Of a DNA stretch of 64,000 bases, positions 1-8,944 are shown one piece after another. The stretch is from Roseobacter ponti. Lineage in GTDB: Bacteria; Pseudomonadota; Alphaproteobacteria; Rhodobacterales; Rhodobacteraceae. Numbering within the stretch: the first letter of the stretch is position 1; every line of letters begins with the position of its first letter. Both the position numbers and the translations under genes were made by a program. The DNA is taken from positions 1,550,001 through 1,614,000 of the forward strand of contig NZ_CP048788.1 of assembly GCF_012932215.1 (NCBI RefSeq). Direction: 5' to 3'. The notes below the pieces were generated by a model. The model had not been told where the DNA came from and did not search any database. It saw only the letters and a list, made by a program, of their open reading frames with translations.

Positions 1-122
1 GGACCATCCGCGCAGAATTCGCTGAAAGCGTTGGCGAGAATTCCGTGCATGGCTCCGATGCACCCGAAACGGCAGCAGAAGAAATCGCTTATTTCTTCTC
101 GGGCACTGAGCTGGTCGGCTGA
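1..122 (+). CDS. ndk: Nucleoside diphosphate kinase, C-terminal end (partial)
   Basis: Only the last 39 or so codons are present, in the frame that starts at position 3 and stops with TGA at 120-122. The peptide contains [12 protein letters not shown] and ends FFSGTELVG. The VHGSD stretch followed by an acidic helix is the conserved C-terminus of Ndk, the enzyme that transfers the gamma phosphate from ATP to nucleoside diphosphates. The catalytic His lies upstream, outside the window. A strong terminator follows 28 bp after the stop, so this is probably the last gene of its transcript. The family call is firm for such a short fragment because the tail is highly conserved. Confidence 0.85.
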   Translation, partial: TIRAEFAESVGENSVHGSDAPETAAEEIAYFFSGTELVG

Positions 123-149
123 ACCGGCCGGACAACTGATGTTTTAAGA

Positions 150-174
150 GGGTCGGCCTGCGCCGGCCCTTTTT
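150..174 (+). terminator. Rho-independent terminator after ndk
   Basis: GGGTCGG and CCGGCCC form a 7-bp stem with one G-T wobble and a short loop. A run of five T follows at once. It lies between ndk and the convergent TfoX-C gene and ends ndk transcription. Confidence 0.8.
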
Positions 175-177
175 GCA

Positions 178-510
178 TTAAACGCCTGGCGGGCGCACGC
201 CGATCTGGTCCATCATCCGCTCAAAGGCGTCCGCGTTTTCGTCGAATGCTTCGGCGCGGATGGCGTCGAACCTTTTGCGCAGGGCCTTCTTTTCTTCGCC
301 CTGGCAGTCGTTCCACGGGCGGTTCTGCAGTGCCATAACCAGAACATAGTAACCGATGAAGTGAGGTTTGGTGCCTGCGCGCAAAAGCCGGGCATAAGCG
401 GCATCCGCGCCGATCCGTCGCAGGGCATCTGCCGACATGATACCGGCATCCGCGCAGGCCGCCTCATAGGCGGGACCGAGATTTCTGATGGATGAGACCG
501 GGTCAGACAC
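178..510 (-). CDS. TfoX C-terminal domain protein
   Basis: A 110-residue cytoplasmic protein. The first 70 or so residues match the TfoX/Sxy C-terminal domain, a small helix-hairpin-helix-like fold: the start is SSIRNLGPAYEAAC, followed by ALRRIGADAAYARLL. In gamma-proteobacteria TfoX is the competence regulator, but there the C-terminal domain is fused to an N-terminal domain. Stand-alone copies like this one are common in Rhodobacterales and have no established role, so a competence function should not be assumed. The tail is acidic and helical. The gene converges on ndk, with the terminator between them. Confidence 0.75.
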   Translation of the reverse strand: MSDPVSSIRNLGPAYEAACADAGIMSADALRRIGADAAYARLLRAGTKPHFIGYYVLVMALQNRPWNDCQGEEKKALRKRFDAIRAEAFDENADAFERMMDQIGVRPPGV

Positions 511-563
511 GCCTGCACTCTGGCGCGCCGGATGGGCGGGATCAAGGAGAGATTCGGCCTCGC

Positions 564-680
564 TCAGAGGCTCGCGTAATCCGTGATCGGCGGCTCTGGC
601 TTATCCGTTTTTTCCGGCTCTGGCTTTTCGGATTTCTCCGGGGGCCGGGGGGCGGGTGGTTTTTGCTGCTCGTCATGCAT
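564..680 (-). CDS. Small Pro/Glu/Lys-rich protein (38 aa)
   Basis: A short reading frame begins at ATG 680 and ends at 564. It is preceded by AGGA with a 6-base spacer, a plausible ribosome-binding site. The product is low-complexity: alternating proline and charged residues in the middle (PEKSEKPEPEKTDKPEPP) and the tail ITDYASL. It has no hydrophobic segment and is probably unstructured. I do not recognise a family. The ribosome-binding site and the position in the gap between the TfoX-C gene and galM favour a real gene, but the length is marginal. Confidence 0.4.
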   Translation of the reverse strand: MHDEQQKPPAPRPPEKSEKPEPEKTDKPEPPITDYASL

Positions 681-786
681 GGCATATCCTGCTCGGGTTC
701 TGCGTTCCTTACACCCGTTCCATCTAAAAGGGTTTTCTGCCGGTGCCGGGGCCGTTGCATGGCCATAGTGTGACGCGACGGGATAA

Positions 787-1728
787 TCAGCGAAAAATCC
801 GGTAGATTGTGTGCTGCCGGAACGGGGTACCCGGGTGCAGGTCCACTGACGGAAAATCCGGACGCCCGGGCGCATCGGGCCACCCCTGAGGTTCCAGCGC
901 GATCCCCGCGAAAGGCTCCAGCCTCTGCCGCGGGTGCATCGCAATGTCTGAGCGCGCCAGTCCGCTGGCATTATAGACCTGCAGCCCCGGCGCTGTTGTT
1001 TCGATCTCAAGACGCATCCCGTCATCGCCGGTAAGCTTTGCCACCGGGCGCGGCGCAGCGGCGGTTTGACCGGCAAGGCACAGGTTAACGTCAATCGTGC
1101 GATCTGCCGGCATTCTGCGCTCAGATGTGAAATCGAACGCGGTGCCGGCGACGGGCAGCACCTGTCCGGTCGGCAGGTTCTCTGCATCGGTTTCTGTAAA
1201 TTCTGTGGCATTGACCTGCAGGCTGTGCGCATCTGCGCCATGACTGCTAAGGGTCCAGTAGGGATGATGCGCCGGGTTCATCAGCGTGGGCCTGTCCGTT
1301 ACGGCTTCAAGGATCAGTTCCAGCGCACCATCGGGCGTCAGCCTGTACCGAGCCGTGATCCGGCGGTTGCCCGGCAGGCCCGTTGCCCCGTGAGGCAGAT
1401 CTGCCTGCAGGGTAACGCTGACTTCCGACTGTTCCGTTGTGTCCCACCTGAGGCTGTGCAGACCGCCCGGGCCGTTGTGCAGGCAGTTTGCGCCTTCATT
1501 GGCGGGCAGGGCCCATTTCTGTCCCGCGATCGTGACGAAGGCACCCGAAATACGGTTGGCGAGCGGGCCCACAATAGCGCCTGCATAAAGGAGATCGCCG
1601 TCATAGCGGGATGCATCCGGAGACCCGAGAACCAGGGCGCGGTCGGAGCTGCAGTGCCACAGACCGGTAAGCGTCGCACCGCGCTGCAGTATGGTGGCCC
1701 GCAGATCGCGTGACTGAAGTGTGATCAT
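787..1728 (-). CDS. galM: Aldose 1-epimerase
   Basis: A 313-residue cytosolic enzyme of the galactose mutarotase family, which interconverts the alpha and beta anomers of hexoses. Visible family motifs are GPLANRISG near residue 55, the first active-site His in CLHNGPGGLH, the catalytic His pair in NPAHHPYW, and the catalytic Glu region LEPFAGIALEP near the C-terminus. The start at 1728 (MITLQSRDL) is chosen because GGAG sits 6 bases upstream. A longer in-frame start at 1767 adds 13 residues without family similarity. No sugar transporter or catabolic gene is adjacent, so the substrate cannot be refined. Length fits the family. Confidence 0.88.
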   Translation of the reverse strand: MITLQSRDLRATILQRGATLTGLWHCSSDRALVLGSPDASRYDGDLLYAGAIVGPLANRISGAFVTIAGQKWALPANEGANCLHNGPGGLHSLRWDTTEQSEVSVTLQADLPHGATGLPGNRRITARYRLTPDGALELILEAVTDRPTLMNPAHHPYWTLSSHGADAHSLQVNATEFTETDAENLPTGQVLPVAGTAFDFTSERRMPADRTIDVNLCLAGQTAAAPRPVAKLTGDDGMRLEIETTAPGLQVYNASGLARSDIAMHPRQRLEPFAGIALEPQGWPDAPGRPDFPSVDLHPGTPFRQHTIYRIFR

Positions 1729-1806
1729 GGTGCTCTCCGGCAAAACGGGCGTGACATCTGATGCCACGCCCGTCGTTCTGCGCCAAGCCCTGCAAAACCC
1801 CGACGC

Positions 1807-2472
1807 TCAGCGCAGCATCCGTTGCACCGGAACACCCAGGTGGGCGGAGGTCGGATCAGAGTGTCCGCTGCCTGCGTTGTAGATAAACCGCTTGAGCAGT
1901 TCCGCCTGAAACTCGAATTCCTGCGCCTTGGCGATCAGTTCTGCAGGCACCTGCACGGTGCCGCCTGCCCGCGCAAATTCCATGTCGCGGCACAGGTTCA
2001 GCATGGGCAGGCAGATGTCGCTGAAGACACTGGCCGCAAGCCTCTCGCTGTGCGAAGGGTCCGTGCCCTGAAAGCCCAGATCGTGATGAAAGGCCTCGTT
2101 CACGGATCCCATGAATTCGCGGAACCGCACAATGGCATTCCGCAGCCCGTTACAGGCCTTCATGACCATAACATGCGCCCCGCACAGCATCAGCCCGGGT
2201 ACCTCAACGAGGAACTCCGGCAGCGCCAGCACGTGCGGGCCGTCGTCCGGCACAGAGGCGAGGCTTTTGCGCAGGGCCCGCGCCAGCGATGTCACGAGCA
2301 CATCGTTCAGTTCGTTGACGCCCTGAAACGACACCCGGTTCCTGAAGTTCTGACCGAGGATCTCGCAGGAGCGGACCGAAATCGCCTGGCCACCCCTGAG
2401 AATGAGGTTCAGCGTCAGTGTCCGGTCAGACACCACGGTGGTTGGGGCAGGAAATTCAAATGTATCTGTCAT
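1807..2472 (-). CDS. Unrecognised cytoplasmic protein, divergent from the CheB-CheR fusion gene
   Basis: 221 residues from ATG 2472, with AAGG upstream. The N-terminal 70 residues are beta-rich and polar. The middle alternates hydrophobic residues around LALPEFLVEVPGLML, then becomes helical with several Cys, Met and His. There is no signal peptide and no clear membrane segment. I do not recognise a family. The gene is divergent from the CheB-CheR-PAS gene across a 232-bp gap, so the two may share regulation. In-frame extension upstream to 2859 would run into the CheB-CheR gene and is rejected. Confidence 0.6.
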   Translation of the reverse strand: MTDTFEFPAPTTVVSDRTLTLNLILRGGQAISVRSCEILGQNFRNRVSFQGVNELNDVLVTSLARALRKSLASVPDDGPHVLALPEFLVEVPGLMLCGAHVMVMKACNGLRNAIVRFREFMGSVNEAFHHDLGFQGTDPSHSERLAASVFSDICLPMLNLCRDMEFARAGGTVQVPAELIAKAQEFEFQAELLKRFIYNAGSGHSDPTSAHLGVPVQRMLR

Positions 2473-2704
2473 AGTCACGCACCTTTCGGACTCACACGCA
2501 TACAAAATGCGGCATCCGGCTGCTTTTCCGGTAAACGCACCGTACGGTGGTGTTGCGTGCTTGGGAAATGATCTGAAAACCCTTTGTTTTAGTGGCATCT
2601 GTGTCGTAATACGGGAAATTTTTGCAACTGGGGGTTGCCAAGGCGTCTGCCTGGTGGGACATCTCTGACATGCGGCAGAGGCGCCGGACAGGGGGCTGAA
2701 CATC

Positions 2705-5700
2705 ATGGACGGGGCAGAAATCCAGGGGGCTGAACTGACGATCATCGGGATCGGGTCATCGGCTGGCGGGCTGGAAGCGATACGGGAACTGGTGGCCACA
2801 CTGCCCACCGATCTCAATGTCACATATGTCGTTGTGCAGCACATGTCGCCGCACCACAAAAGCCTTATGACAGAACTGGTTGCACGACAAACCTCACTTA
2901 GTGTCCGGGACGTGAGCGATGGTCTGGTGCCCGCCCCGAATGTGATTTACGTGACCCCGCCCAAGACCGATGTGGTCTACAGGGACGGCCGGCTCTGTCT
3001 TGTGGAGCCGAGCACCGAAGTGGCCTCGCCGAAACCATCAGTGGACCGGTTTCTGCTCAGTCTCGCCGACGGGCACGGCGAGAAATCCATGGCGATCATT
3101 CTGTCAGGCACCGGGACTGACGGGGCGTATGGTGTACAGGCGATCCGTGAAGCCGGCGGGATTACCATCACTCAGGACACCGAAAGCGCAAAGTATGACG
3201 GTATGCCCATGGCCGCGATGCAGACCGGTTGTGTCGATCTGGTACTGCGGCCATATGAAATCGGCACGCATCTGCAGAAGATTCTCACATCGCCGCGTGA
3301 TTTTGACGATTTCCGTCAGGAAGCCTCCGAAAAAAGCCCCTCGTCAGATCTGTTGCAGATCCTGCTGGCACGTACGCGGGTGGATTTCCGCGAGTATAAA
3401 CAGACCACCATCAACCGGCGTATTGAGCGACGCATGGTGGCGCTGGGCATCGAGAGCCATGAGGAGTACACGCAGTTCTGCCGGGTCAATCCGAATGCGG
3501 TTGATGCGCTTTTCAAAGATCTGCTGATCTCGGTTACACGGTTTTTTCGCGATAAAACCGAGTTTGAGCAGCTGCGCGATCTGCTCCCGGCTTTGCTGAA
3601 AAAGAAGGGCTCGGCTCCTCTGCGGGTCTGGATTGCCGGCTGTGCGACGGGTGAAGAGGCCTATTCCATTGCTATAATGCTCAGCGAGGCCCTGGGCGGC
3701 GCAAAAATATCGCTGAAGGATCACGTGCAAATTTTTGCCACGGACATTGACAAGGATGCTCTTGAGGTCGCGCGCCGGGGTATCTACGGGACGGCGGCGC
3801 TCAACGATATTCCCAAATCCCTGGCGGATCAGTACTTCATTCACCAGAACGACGGCATCCGGGTAATTGACAGTCTGCGCTCTGCCATTCTATTTTCGGA
3901 TCACAACGTCTGTCAGGACCCGCCGTTTCAGAAGGTTGATCTTCTTTGTTGCCGTAACCTTTTGATTTATTTCGGCAATGCGCTTCAGCATAAAGTCATG
4001 TCGCGCTTTCACTATGCCATGAGCGAAAATTCCCTGATGTTTCTCGGCACAGCCGAAAGCGTGGCCGGATCCGACGAGATGTTTTTTCAGGATAACACCT
4101 CGGCGCATATATACCGGCGCCGGTCTATCCGGCGGTCCGAGCACACCGCGTTTTCAAACAGCCGCCAGGTGCCGCAGTCGCGCCGGATCGCACCGGCACA
4201 GCCCGCTACCCGGCAACCGGCCGAAACGACAGACCGTCAGATGTTCGAGGCACTGGCTTTGTCGCTGGGCAAAAACTCGGTTCTGGTCACGGACGAATAT
4301 TCCATCGTGCGGGTTTACGGGAACGTCAGCTCGTTCATCGAGGTCAACGATACCAGCAATCTGAGAATGCACATCGATCTGTTGCGCCGGCCGTTCCGCG
4401 AAGAGGCGCGCAGTCTGGTGACGCTGGCACTGAAAAACGCAGAGCATCGCTCGGGCGTGCGACATCTGCTGGCCGACGATGATGACGCGGAAATCCGGCT
4501 TGACGTTTATCCGATCATTGCACGCGACATCAATGAACGCGCAGCGCTTGTGGTCTTTACCGAGCTCAGCATCGACCGTGCACGGGGGCTGGAAAAAGAA
4601 CAGCTGTCCGAGGAGACGGGCTTTGATGCCGACCGGATCAGGCTGCTGGAAGATGAAGTTGCCACGACCCGTGAAGCCTTGCAGCAGACCATTGAGGAGC
4701 TCGAAACCTCTAACGAGGAACTGCAGTCGCTGAACGAGGAACTGCAGTCCACCAATGAAGAGCTGCAGGCGACCAATGAGGAGCTCGAGACCTCGAACGA
4801 AGAGCTGCAGTCCACCAACGAAGAGCTGATCACCGTCAACGAAGAGCTGCAGGTGACGGCGGCGGAGCTCAGCGGGCGGACCGGTGAACTGATGTCGGTG
4901 CTGGAGACTGCGCCGCTGTCGATCATGGTGCTCGATACGGCACTGCAGATCAGCCAGGCGACGATTGCCGCGACTGAGATGTTCAGCCTGACGCGCCCCG
5001 TAGCCAGCCCGCATGTCAGCCAGTGTGTGATGCCCGACAGCTTTCCGGCACTGGCCCCGATCTGTAACGAGACGCTCAAACTCGGTGAGACGATTCACAA
5101 GGAATTCAGCTCCGGCGGATCGCGGTACAAGCTGACCTGCTCGCCCTTCTTTGATATGCGCGGACAGATGAAGGGCGTGACAATCGTCATCTCAGAATTC
5201 CCCGGTCTGGCGATGGAGCTCGACGCCATTCTGGAGTTCGGGCAGATTTATCTTATGCACCGCGATCCGGATGGTAAAATCGTCCGGATCAGCGAGAAAT
5301 CAGCGCAGCTTCTGGGCACCGACCGCAAGGTGGCGGAAGGCGCTGATTTCTTCAAGCTCGCACCGCCTGAACTGGGTAAGATGCTGCGTGCGCGGGATAA
5401 AAACCTGCTCGCCTGCGAGAGCGGTCGGGTCCGGACCACCGAACATGTGTATTCCGAAGAGGCGGACAGCAAGATATGGCTGAGCACCGAGAATTTCCTC
5501 TTTGAGGACCCGTTGAGCAATTCGGCAACGATTTTTACTATCGGAACCGACGTCTCTGACGTCGTCGAGGCCCGCCAGCGGGCAGAAGAGGCCTATTCGC
5601 AGCTGCTTATGTTGTCGGACATCGCAAAAATCGGCTTCTGGTCGGTCGATCTCGAAGCGGACCGGATCTACTGGTCTGACGAGGTATTCCGCATCCACGG

Positions 5701-5953
5701 CGAGGACAAACGCGATTATATCCCCGCGCTCAGCGAAGGTATCAATTACTACCACCCCGATGACCGTGAAGAAGTGAGACAGATCGTCGGGAAAGTGATC
5801 TCGGAGGGCGGTGATTTTCAGTTCAGAAAGCGGCTCATAAACAAGCAGGGCGACAGCGTTCTGGTGGAAAGCTTTGGCCTGGGCCGGCCCGATGACAGCG
5901 GCAATGTCACCCGGATTTTTGGTGTTTTCAGGGCATTGCCGGACGAAAGCTGA
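2705..5953 (+). CDS. CheB-CheR-PAS fusion signalling protein
   Basis: 1082 residues. Residues 10-190 are a CheB methylesterase domain with its Ser (GSSAGG, S19), His (VQHMSPHH, H46) and Asp (SGTGTDGAYG, near 141). Residues about 215-480 are a CheR methyltransferase with the SAM site GCATGEEAYS and the RNLLIYF motif. A long coiled coil of NEEL-type heptads spans about 660-720. PAS/PAC-like domains fill the rest, ending in a clear PAS fold (FWSVDLEADRIYWSDEVFRIHGE). There is no histidine-kinase domain and no receiver. CheR and CheB respectively add and remove methyl groups on chemoreceptor glutamates, but no mcp, cheA or cheW gene is nearby. The start has an AGGGGG site upstream. The whole protein appears intact; its targets are unknown. 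Confidence 0.9.
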   Translation: MDGAEIQGAELTIIGIGSSAGGLEAIRELVATLPTDLNVTYVVVQHMSPHHKSLMTELVARQTSLSVRDVSDGLVPAPNVIYVTPPKTDVVYRDGRLCLVEPSTEVASPKPSVDRFLLSLADGHGEKSMAIILSGTGTDGAYGVQAIREAGGITITQDTESAKYDGMPMAAMQTGCVDLVLRPYEIGTHLQKILTSPRDFDDFRQEASEKSPSSDLLQILLARTRVDFREYKQTTINRRIERRMVALGIESHEEYTQFCRVNPNAVDALFKDLLISVTRFFRDKTEFEQLRDLLPALLKKKGSAPLRVWIAGCATGEEAYSIAIMLSEALGGAKISLKDHVQIFATDIDKDALEVARRGIYGTAALNDIPKSLADQYFIHQNDGIRVIDSLRSAILFSDHNVCQDPPFQKVDLLCCRNLLIYFGNALQHKVMSRFHYAMSENSLMFLGTAESVAGSDEMFFQDNTSAHIYRRRSIRRSEHTAFSNSRQVPQSRRIAPAQPATRQPAETTDRQMFEALALSLGKNSVLVTDEYSIVRVYGNVSSFIEVNDTSNLRMHIDLLRRPFREEARSLVTLALKNAEHRSGVRHLLADDDDAEIRLDVYPIIARDINERAALVVFTELSIDRARGLEKEQLSEETGFDADRIRLLEDEVATTREALQQTIEELETSNEELQSLNEELQSTNEELQATNEELETSNEELQSTNEELITVNEELQVTAAELSGRTGELMSVLETAPLSIMVLDTALQISQATIAATEMFSLTRPVASPHVSQCVMPDSFPALAPICNETLKLGETIHKEFSSGGSRYKLTCSPFFDMRGQMKGVTIVISEFPGLAMELDAILEFGQIYLMHRDPDGKIVRISEKSAQLLGTDRKVAEGADFFKLAPPELGKMLRARDKNLLACESGRVRTTEHVYSEEADSKIWLSTENFLFEDPLSNSATIFTIGTDVSDVVEARQRAEEAYSQLLMLSDIAKIGFWSVDLEADRIYWSDEVFRIHGEDKRDYIPALSEGINYYHPDDREEVRQIVGKVISEGGDFQFRKRLINKQGDSVLVESFGLGRPDDSGNVTRIFGVFRALPDES
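4690..4857 (+). repeat. Coding heptad repeat (coiled-coil linker)
   Basis: About eight near-copies of a 21-base unit encode successive seven-residue blocks of the type NEELQST or NEELETS inside the CheB-CheR fusion. It is a protein-level coiled coil, probably a dimerising linker between the methyltransferase and the PAS domains. The third-position variation between copies shows that it is old. Confidence 0.85.
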
Positions 5954-6067
5954 CCTTCGTTTATCTTCGGTGAAATGCCGTTCCGTGGTTGCTGCGTCCG
6001 TCCCTTTCGGGTTGACCGCAGCACGCATTCTGCGCACCTTTGGGCAAAACCAAACGGGAGATCAGAA

Positions 6068-6997
6068 ATGTACATGAAATCAGCCGCCTCCGCGCTGGCT
6101 TTTGCCGCTATGGCATCTGCCGCTTCTGCTGACTGCACGGAAGTGACCTTTTCCGATGTGGGCTGGACGGACATCACCGCGACGACCGCGGCAACAACGG
6201 TCGTGCTCGACGCTCTGGGCTATGAGACCGATATCAAGGTTCTGTCGGTTCCGGTGACCTACACCTCCATGGCAGCAGGCGACATTGACGTTTTTCTCGG
6301 TAACTGGATGCCCACGATGGAAGCCGATATCGCCCCGTACCGCGAGGCAGGCACCGTCGAAACTGTGCGTGAAAACCTCGAAGGGGCCAAATACACGCTT
6401 GCCGTCAACAAGGCGGCAGCCGATCTGGGGATCCGGGACTTTGCCGATATTGCCACCCATGCAGAAGCACTGGACAGCGAGATCTACGGGATTGAGCCCG
6501 GTAACGACGGCAACCGCCTGATCCAGTCCATGATCGACGGCGACGCCTTCGGCCTGAACGATTTTGAGGTCAAGGAAAGCTCCGAGCAGGGTATGCTGGC
6601 CCAGGTAGACCGCGCATCGCGGCGTGACGAGCCGATCGTTTTCCTCGGCTGGGAACCGCATCCGATGAACGCCAATTTCGAGATGTCCTATCTGACCGGG
6701 GGCGACGATTTCTTCGGCCCGGATCTGGGCGGGGCCACTGTCTACACAAATACGCGCAAAGGCTACTCCGAAGAGTGTCCGAATGTCGGCAAGCTGCTCA
6801 GCAACCTGAAGTTCACGCTTGAGATGGAAAACGAAATTATGGCCGGCATTCTTGACGACGGCAAAAATCCGGGCGAGGCCGCGGCCGAGTGGATCGAGAA
6901 AAACCCCGATGCGCTGAAGACCTGGCTTGATGGTGTCAAGGACGTCGAAGGCGACGACGACGCCTATGAGGCTGCTGCAAAAGTGCTTCTTCCCTGA
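6068..6997 (+). CDS. choX: Choline/betaine ABC transporter, substrate-binding protein
   Basis: 309 residues with an N-terminal signal peptide (hydrophobic stretch ending ASAASA before DCTEV). It belongs to the OpuAC/ChoX fold of quaternary-amine receptors. Landmarks of this family are GWTDIT near the mature N-terminus, FLGNWMPTM, YGIEPGNDGNR and FLGWEPHPMN, whose aromatic and acidic residues shape the cationic ligand box. The start at 6068 has GGGAGA upstream; a longer in-frame reading from 5975 lacks a site and would bury the signal peptide. It is the first gene of choX-choW-choV. A strong hairpin follows the stop and probably raises choX expression over the permease genes. The ligand could be choline or glycine betaine. 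Confidence 0.88.
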   Translation: MYMKSAASALAFAAMASAASADCTEVTFSDVGWTDITATTAATTVVLDALGYETDIKVLSVPVTYTSMAAGDIDVFLGNWMPTMEADIAPYREAGTVETVRENLEGAKYTLAVNKAAADLGIRDFADIATHAEALDSEIYGIEPGNDGNRLIQSMIDGDAFGLNDFEVKESSEQGMLAQVDRASRRDEPIVFLGWEPHPMNANFEMSYLTGGDDFFGPDLGGATVYTNTRKGYSEECPNVGKLLSNLKFTLEMENEIMAGILDDGKNPGEAAAEWIEKNPDALKTWLDGVKDVEGDDDAYEAAAKVLLP

Positions 6998-7007
6998 TCA
7001 GAATATC

Positions 7008-7047
7008 CCGGACCGCTGCTGTCTGCTGCGGTCCGGCCAGACTTTTT
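7008..7047 (+). terminator. Intercistronic hairpin between choX and choW
   Basis: CCGGACCGC (7008-7016) pairs perfectly with GCGGTCCGG (7028-7036) around an 11-base loop, followed a few bases later by five T (7043-7047). The choW ribosome site AAGGGG comes directly after. In binding-protein transporter operons such hairpins partially terminate transcription or protect the upstream message, giving excess binding protein; that role is inferred here. Confidence 0.65.
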
Positions 7048-7058
7048 AAGGGGTCGCG

Positions 7059-7892
7059 ATGGACTGGCTTACGGAAAACAAGATCCCCGTTGGTCAGTGG
7101 GCCGCCGGATTCTTTGACTGGCTGCAAACCAACGGCGAATGGTTTTTCGACGGCCTGGCGGTCGTCATGGAGTGGCTGATTGACCAGATCCTGTGGGTGC
7201 TGCAGACGCCGCACCCGCTCGTGATCATCGCGGCCTTTGCCGCGCTGACATGGGTGTTACAGAAGAGCTGGAAGACATGCATCTTTGTGGTGCTCGGGTT
7301 TCTTTTCATCCTTAATCAGGACTACTGGGAAGAGATGACGGAGAGCATCACACTGGTGATGTCGGCCTGTGTGGTCTGTATGGCGATCGGGGTGCCCATC
7401 GGCATTGCTGCCGCACACAGGCCCCGGCTTTATCAGGCGATGCGCCCGGTACTCGATCTCATGCAGACCCTGCCGACATTCGTTTATCTTATTCCGGCGA
7501 TTGTTTTCTTTGGCATCGGTATGGTGCCGGGCCTGATTGCGACGGTGATTTTTGTTCTGCCGGCCCCGATCCGACTGACCCATCTGGGGATCAGCACAGC
7601 CCCGCAACCATTGCTCGAAGCGGCGGATGCCTTTGGTGCGACGGGTTCGCAGAAGCTCTGGAAGGTGGAACTTCCATGGGCGCTGCCGCAGATCATGGCG
7701 GGGCTTAATCAGACGATCATGCTCTCGCTCTCGATGGTGGTGATTGCGGCTCTTGTGGGGGCTGACGGGCTTGGTGTGCCGGTTGTCCGCGCACTTAACC
7801 AGGTGAATACAGCGCTCGGGTTTGAGAGCGGTTTCATCATTGTGGTTGTGGCAATCATGCTCGACCGGATGCTCCGGGTGGATCGCAAATGA
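7059..7892 (+). CDS. choW: Choline/betaine ABC transporter, permease
   Basis: 277 residues with a run of hydrophobic segments; about six membrane spans are expected. After an N-terminal amphipathic region come two early spans. The core BPD_transp_1 fold then covers about 95-270, including the EAA-loop region (EAADAFGATGSQKLWKVELP) that couples to the ATPase. This is the ProW/OpuAB/ChoW type, for proline betaine, glycine betaine or choline. AAGGGG precedes the start. The stop overlaps the start of choV in ATGA, so translation is coupled. Confidence 0.87.
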   Translation: MDWLTENKIPVGQWAAGFFDWLQTNGEWFFDGLAVVMEWLIDQILWVLQTPHPLVIIAAFAALTWVLQKSWKTCIFVVLGFLFILNQDYWEEMTESITLVMSACVVCMAIGVPIGIAAAHRPRLYQAMRPVLDLMQTLPTFVYLIPAIVFFGIGMVPGLIATVIFVLPAPIRLTHLGISTAPQPLLEAADAFGATGSQKLWKVELPWALPQIMAGLNQTIMLSLSMVVIAALVGADGLGVPVVRALNQVNTALGFESGFIIVVVAIMLDRMLRVDRK

Positions 7893-8944
7893 AGGCTGCC
7901 GTTGAATTTGACAAAGTCTCGATCGTGTTCGGGGATGCACCGGCAAAAGCGCTGCCCGAAATGGACGCGGGCAAAACCCGCGCTGAGGTCGAGCAGGCCA
8001 CCGGGCAGATCCTCGGTGTGCATGACTGTTCGCTGAGCGTGGCACCGGGGGAAATCCTCGTGCTGATGGGGCTGTCGGGCTCCGGCAAATCGACGCTGCT
8101 GCGGGCCGTGAACGGGCTTAATCCGGTGGTGCGCGGGGCGGTGCACGTAAATGACGGCGACTGGTCGTGCGATGTTACACACAGCTCTGCCGATGATCTG
8201 CGCCGGGTGCGCCGGGAATGCGTGTCGATGGTGTTTCAGCAGTTTGGTCTGCTGCCCTGGCGCACAGTACGCGAAAACGTCGGGCTGGGACTGGAACTGG
8301 CCGATGTGCCAAAAGCAGAACGTCTGAGCCGGACAGATAAACAGCTGGAGCTTGTGGGGCTTGCCGACTGGGCCGACCGTAGGGTGGGCGAGCTGTCAGG
8401 CGGTATGCAGCAACGTGTGGGGCTGGCGCGCGCCTTTGCCACCAACGCGCCGATCCTGCTGATGGACGAACCTTTCTCCGCGCTTGATCCGCTCATTCGC
8501 ACCCGGCTGCAGGACGAGCTTCTGGATCTTCAGCGCGATCTCAGGCGGACGATCATCTTTGTGAGCCACGATCTGGACGAGGCTTTTAAGCTTGGCGACC
8601 GTATCGCCATCATGGAAGGCGGCCGCATCGTGCAGTGCGGCACGCCACAGGATATCTTTTCGCGGCCCGTGAATGACTATGTGGCAGACTTTGTGGCCCA
8701 CATGAACCCGCTCGGCGTGCTGCGCGCACAGGATGTGATGGAGCCCTCAACCGGTGGCTCTGCCACAACCATTTCTGCTGATACCGGGGTGGAAGAGCTG
8801 ATGCGGATGCTGCTCGACAAAGACGGACCAATCAATGTCGAAGAAGACGGAAAGGTCACCGGTCAGGTGACCAAAAGCGGTGTGATCGCGCGTATTCTCG
8901 ATCCGCGCGATACAACAAATGGTGCAGGCAGCGATCAGTCCTGA
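7889..8944 (+). CDS. choV: Choline/betaine ABC transporter, ATP-binding protein
   Basis: 351 residues. An ABC ATPase with Walker A GLSGSGKST (near residue 63), Q-loop VFQQFGLLPW, signature LSGGMQQR, Walker B ILLMDEPFSALD and switch-His FVSHDLDEAF. The C-terminal 70 or so residues, after the NPLGVL region, resemble a single short CBS-like regulatory segment, as in ProV/OpuAA, where CBS domains sense ionic strength. It overlaps choW by 4 bp. The last 10 bp overlap the end of the convergent cytochrome gene, leaving no room for an intergenic terminator. Confidence 0.88.
   Translation: MKAAVEFDKVSIVFGDAPAKALPEMDAGKTRAEVEQATGQILGVHDCSLSVAPGEILVLMGLSGSGKSTLLRAVNGLNPVVRGAVHVNDGDWSCDVTHSSADDLRRVRRECVSMVFQQFGLLPWRTVRENVGLGLELADVPKAERLSRTDKQLELVGLADWADRRVGELSGGMQQRVGLARAFATNAPILLMDEPFSALDPLIRTRLQDELLDLQRDLRRTIIFVSHDLDEAFKLGDRIAIMEGGRIVQCGTPQDIFSRPVNDYVADFVAHMNPLGVLRAQDVMEPSTGGSATTISADTGVEELMRMLLDKDGPINVEEDGKVTGQVTKSGVIARILDPRDTTNGAGSDQS

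Noticed and set aside
4690-4857. Tandem repeat considered as a CRISPR or satellite
   Set aside because: Units are 21 bases, in frame and without spacers; they encode coiled-coil heptads.
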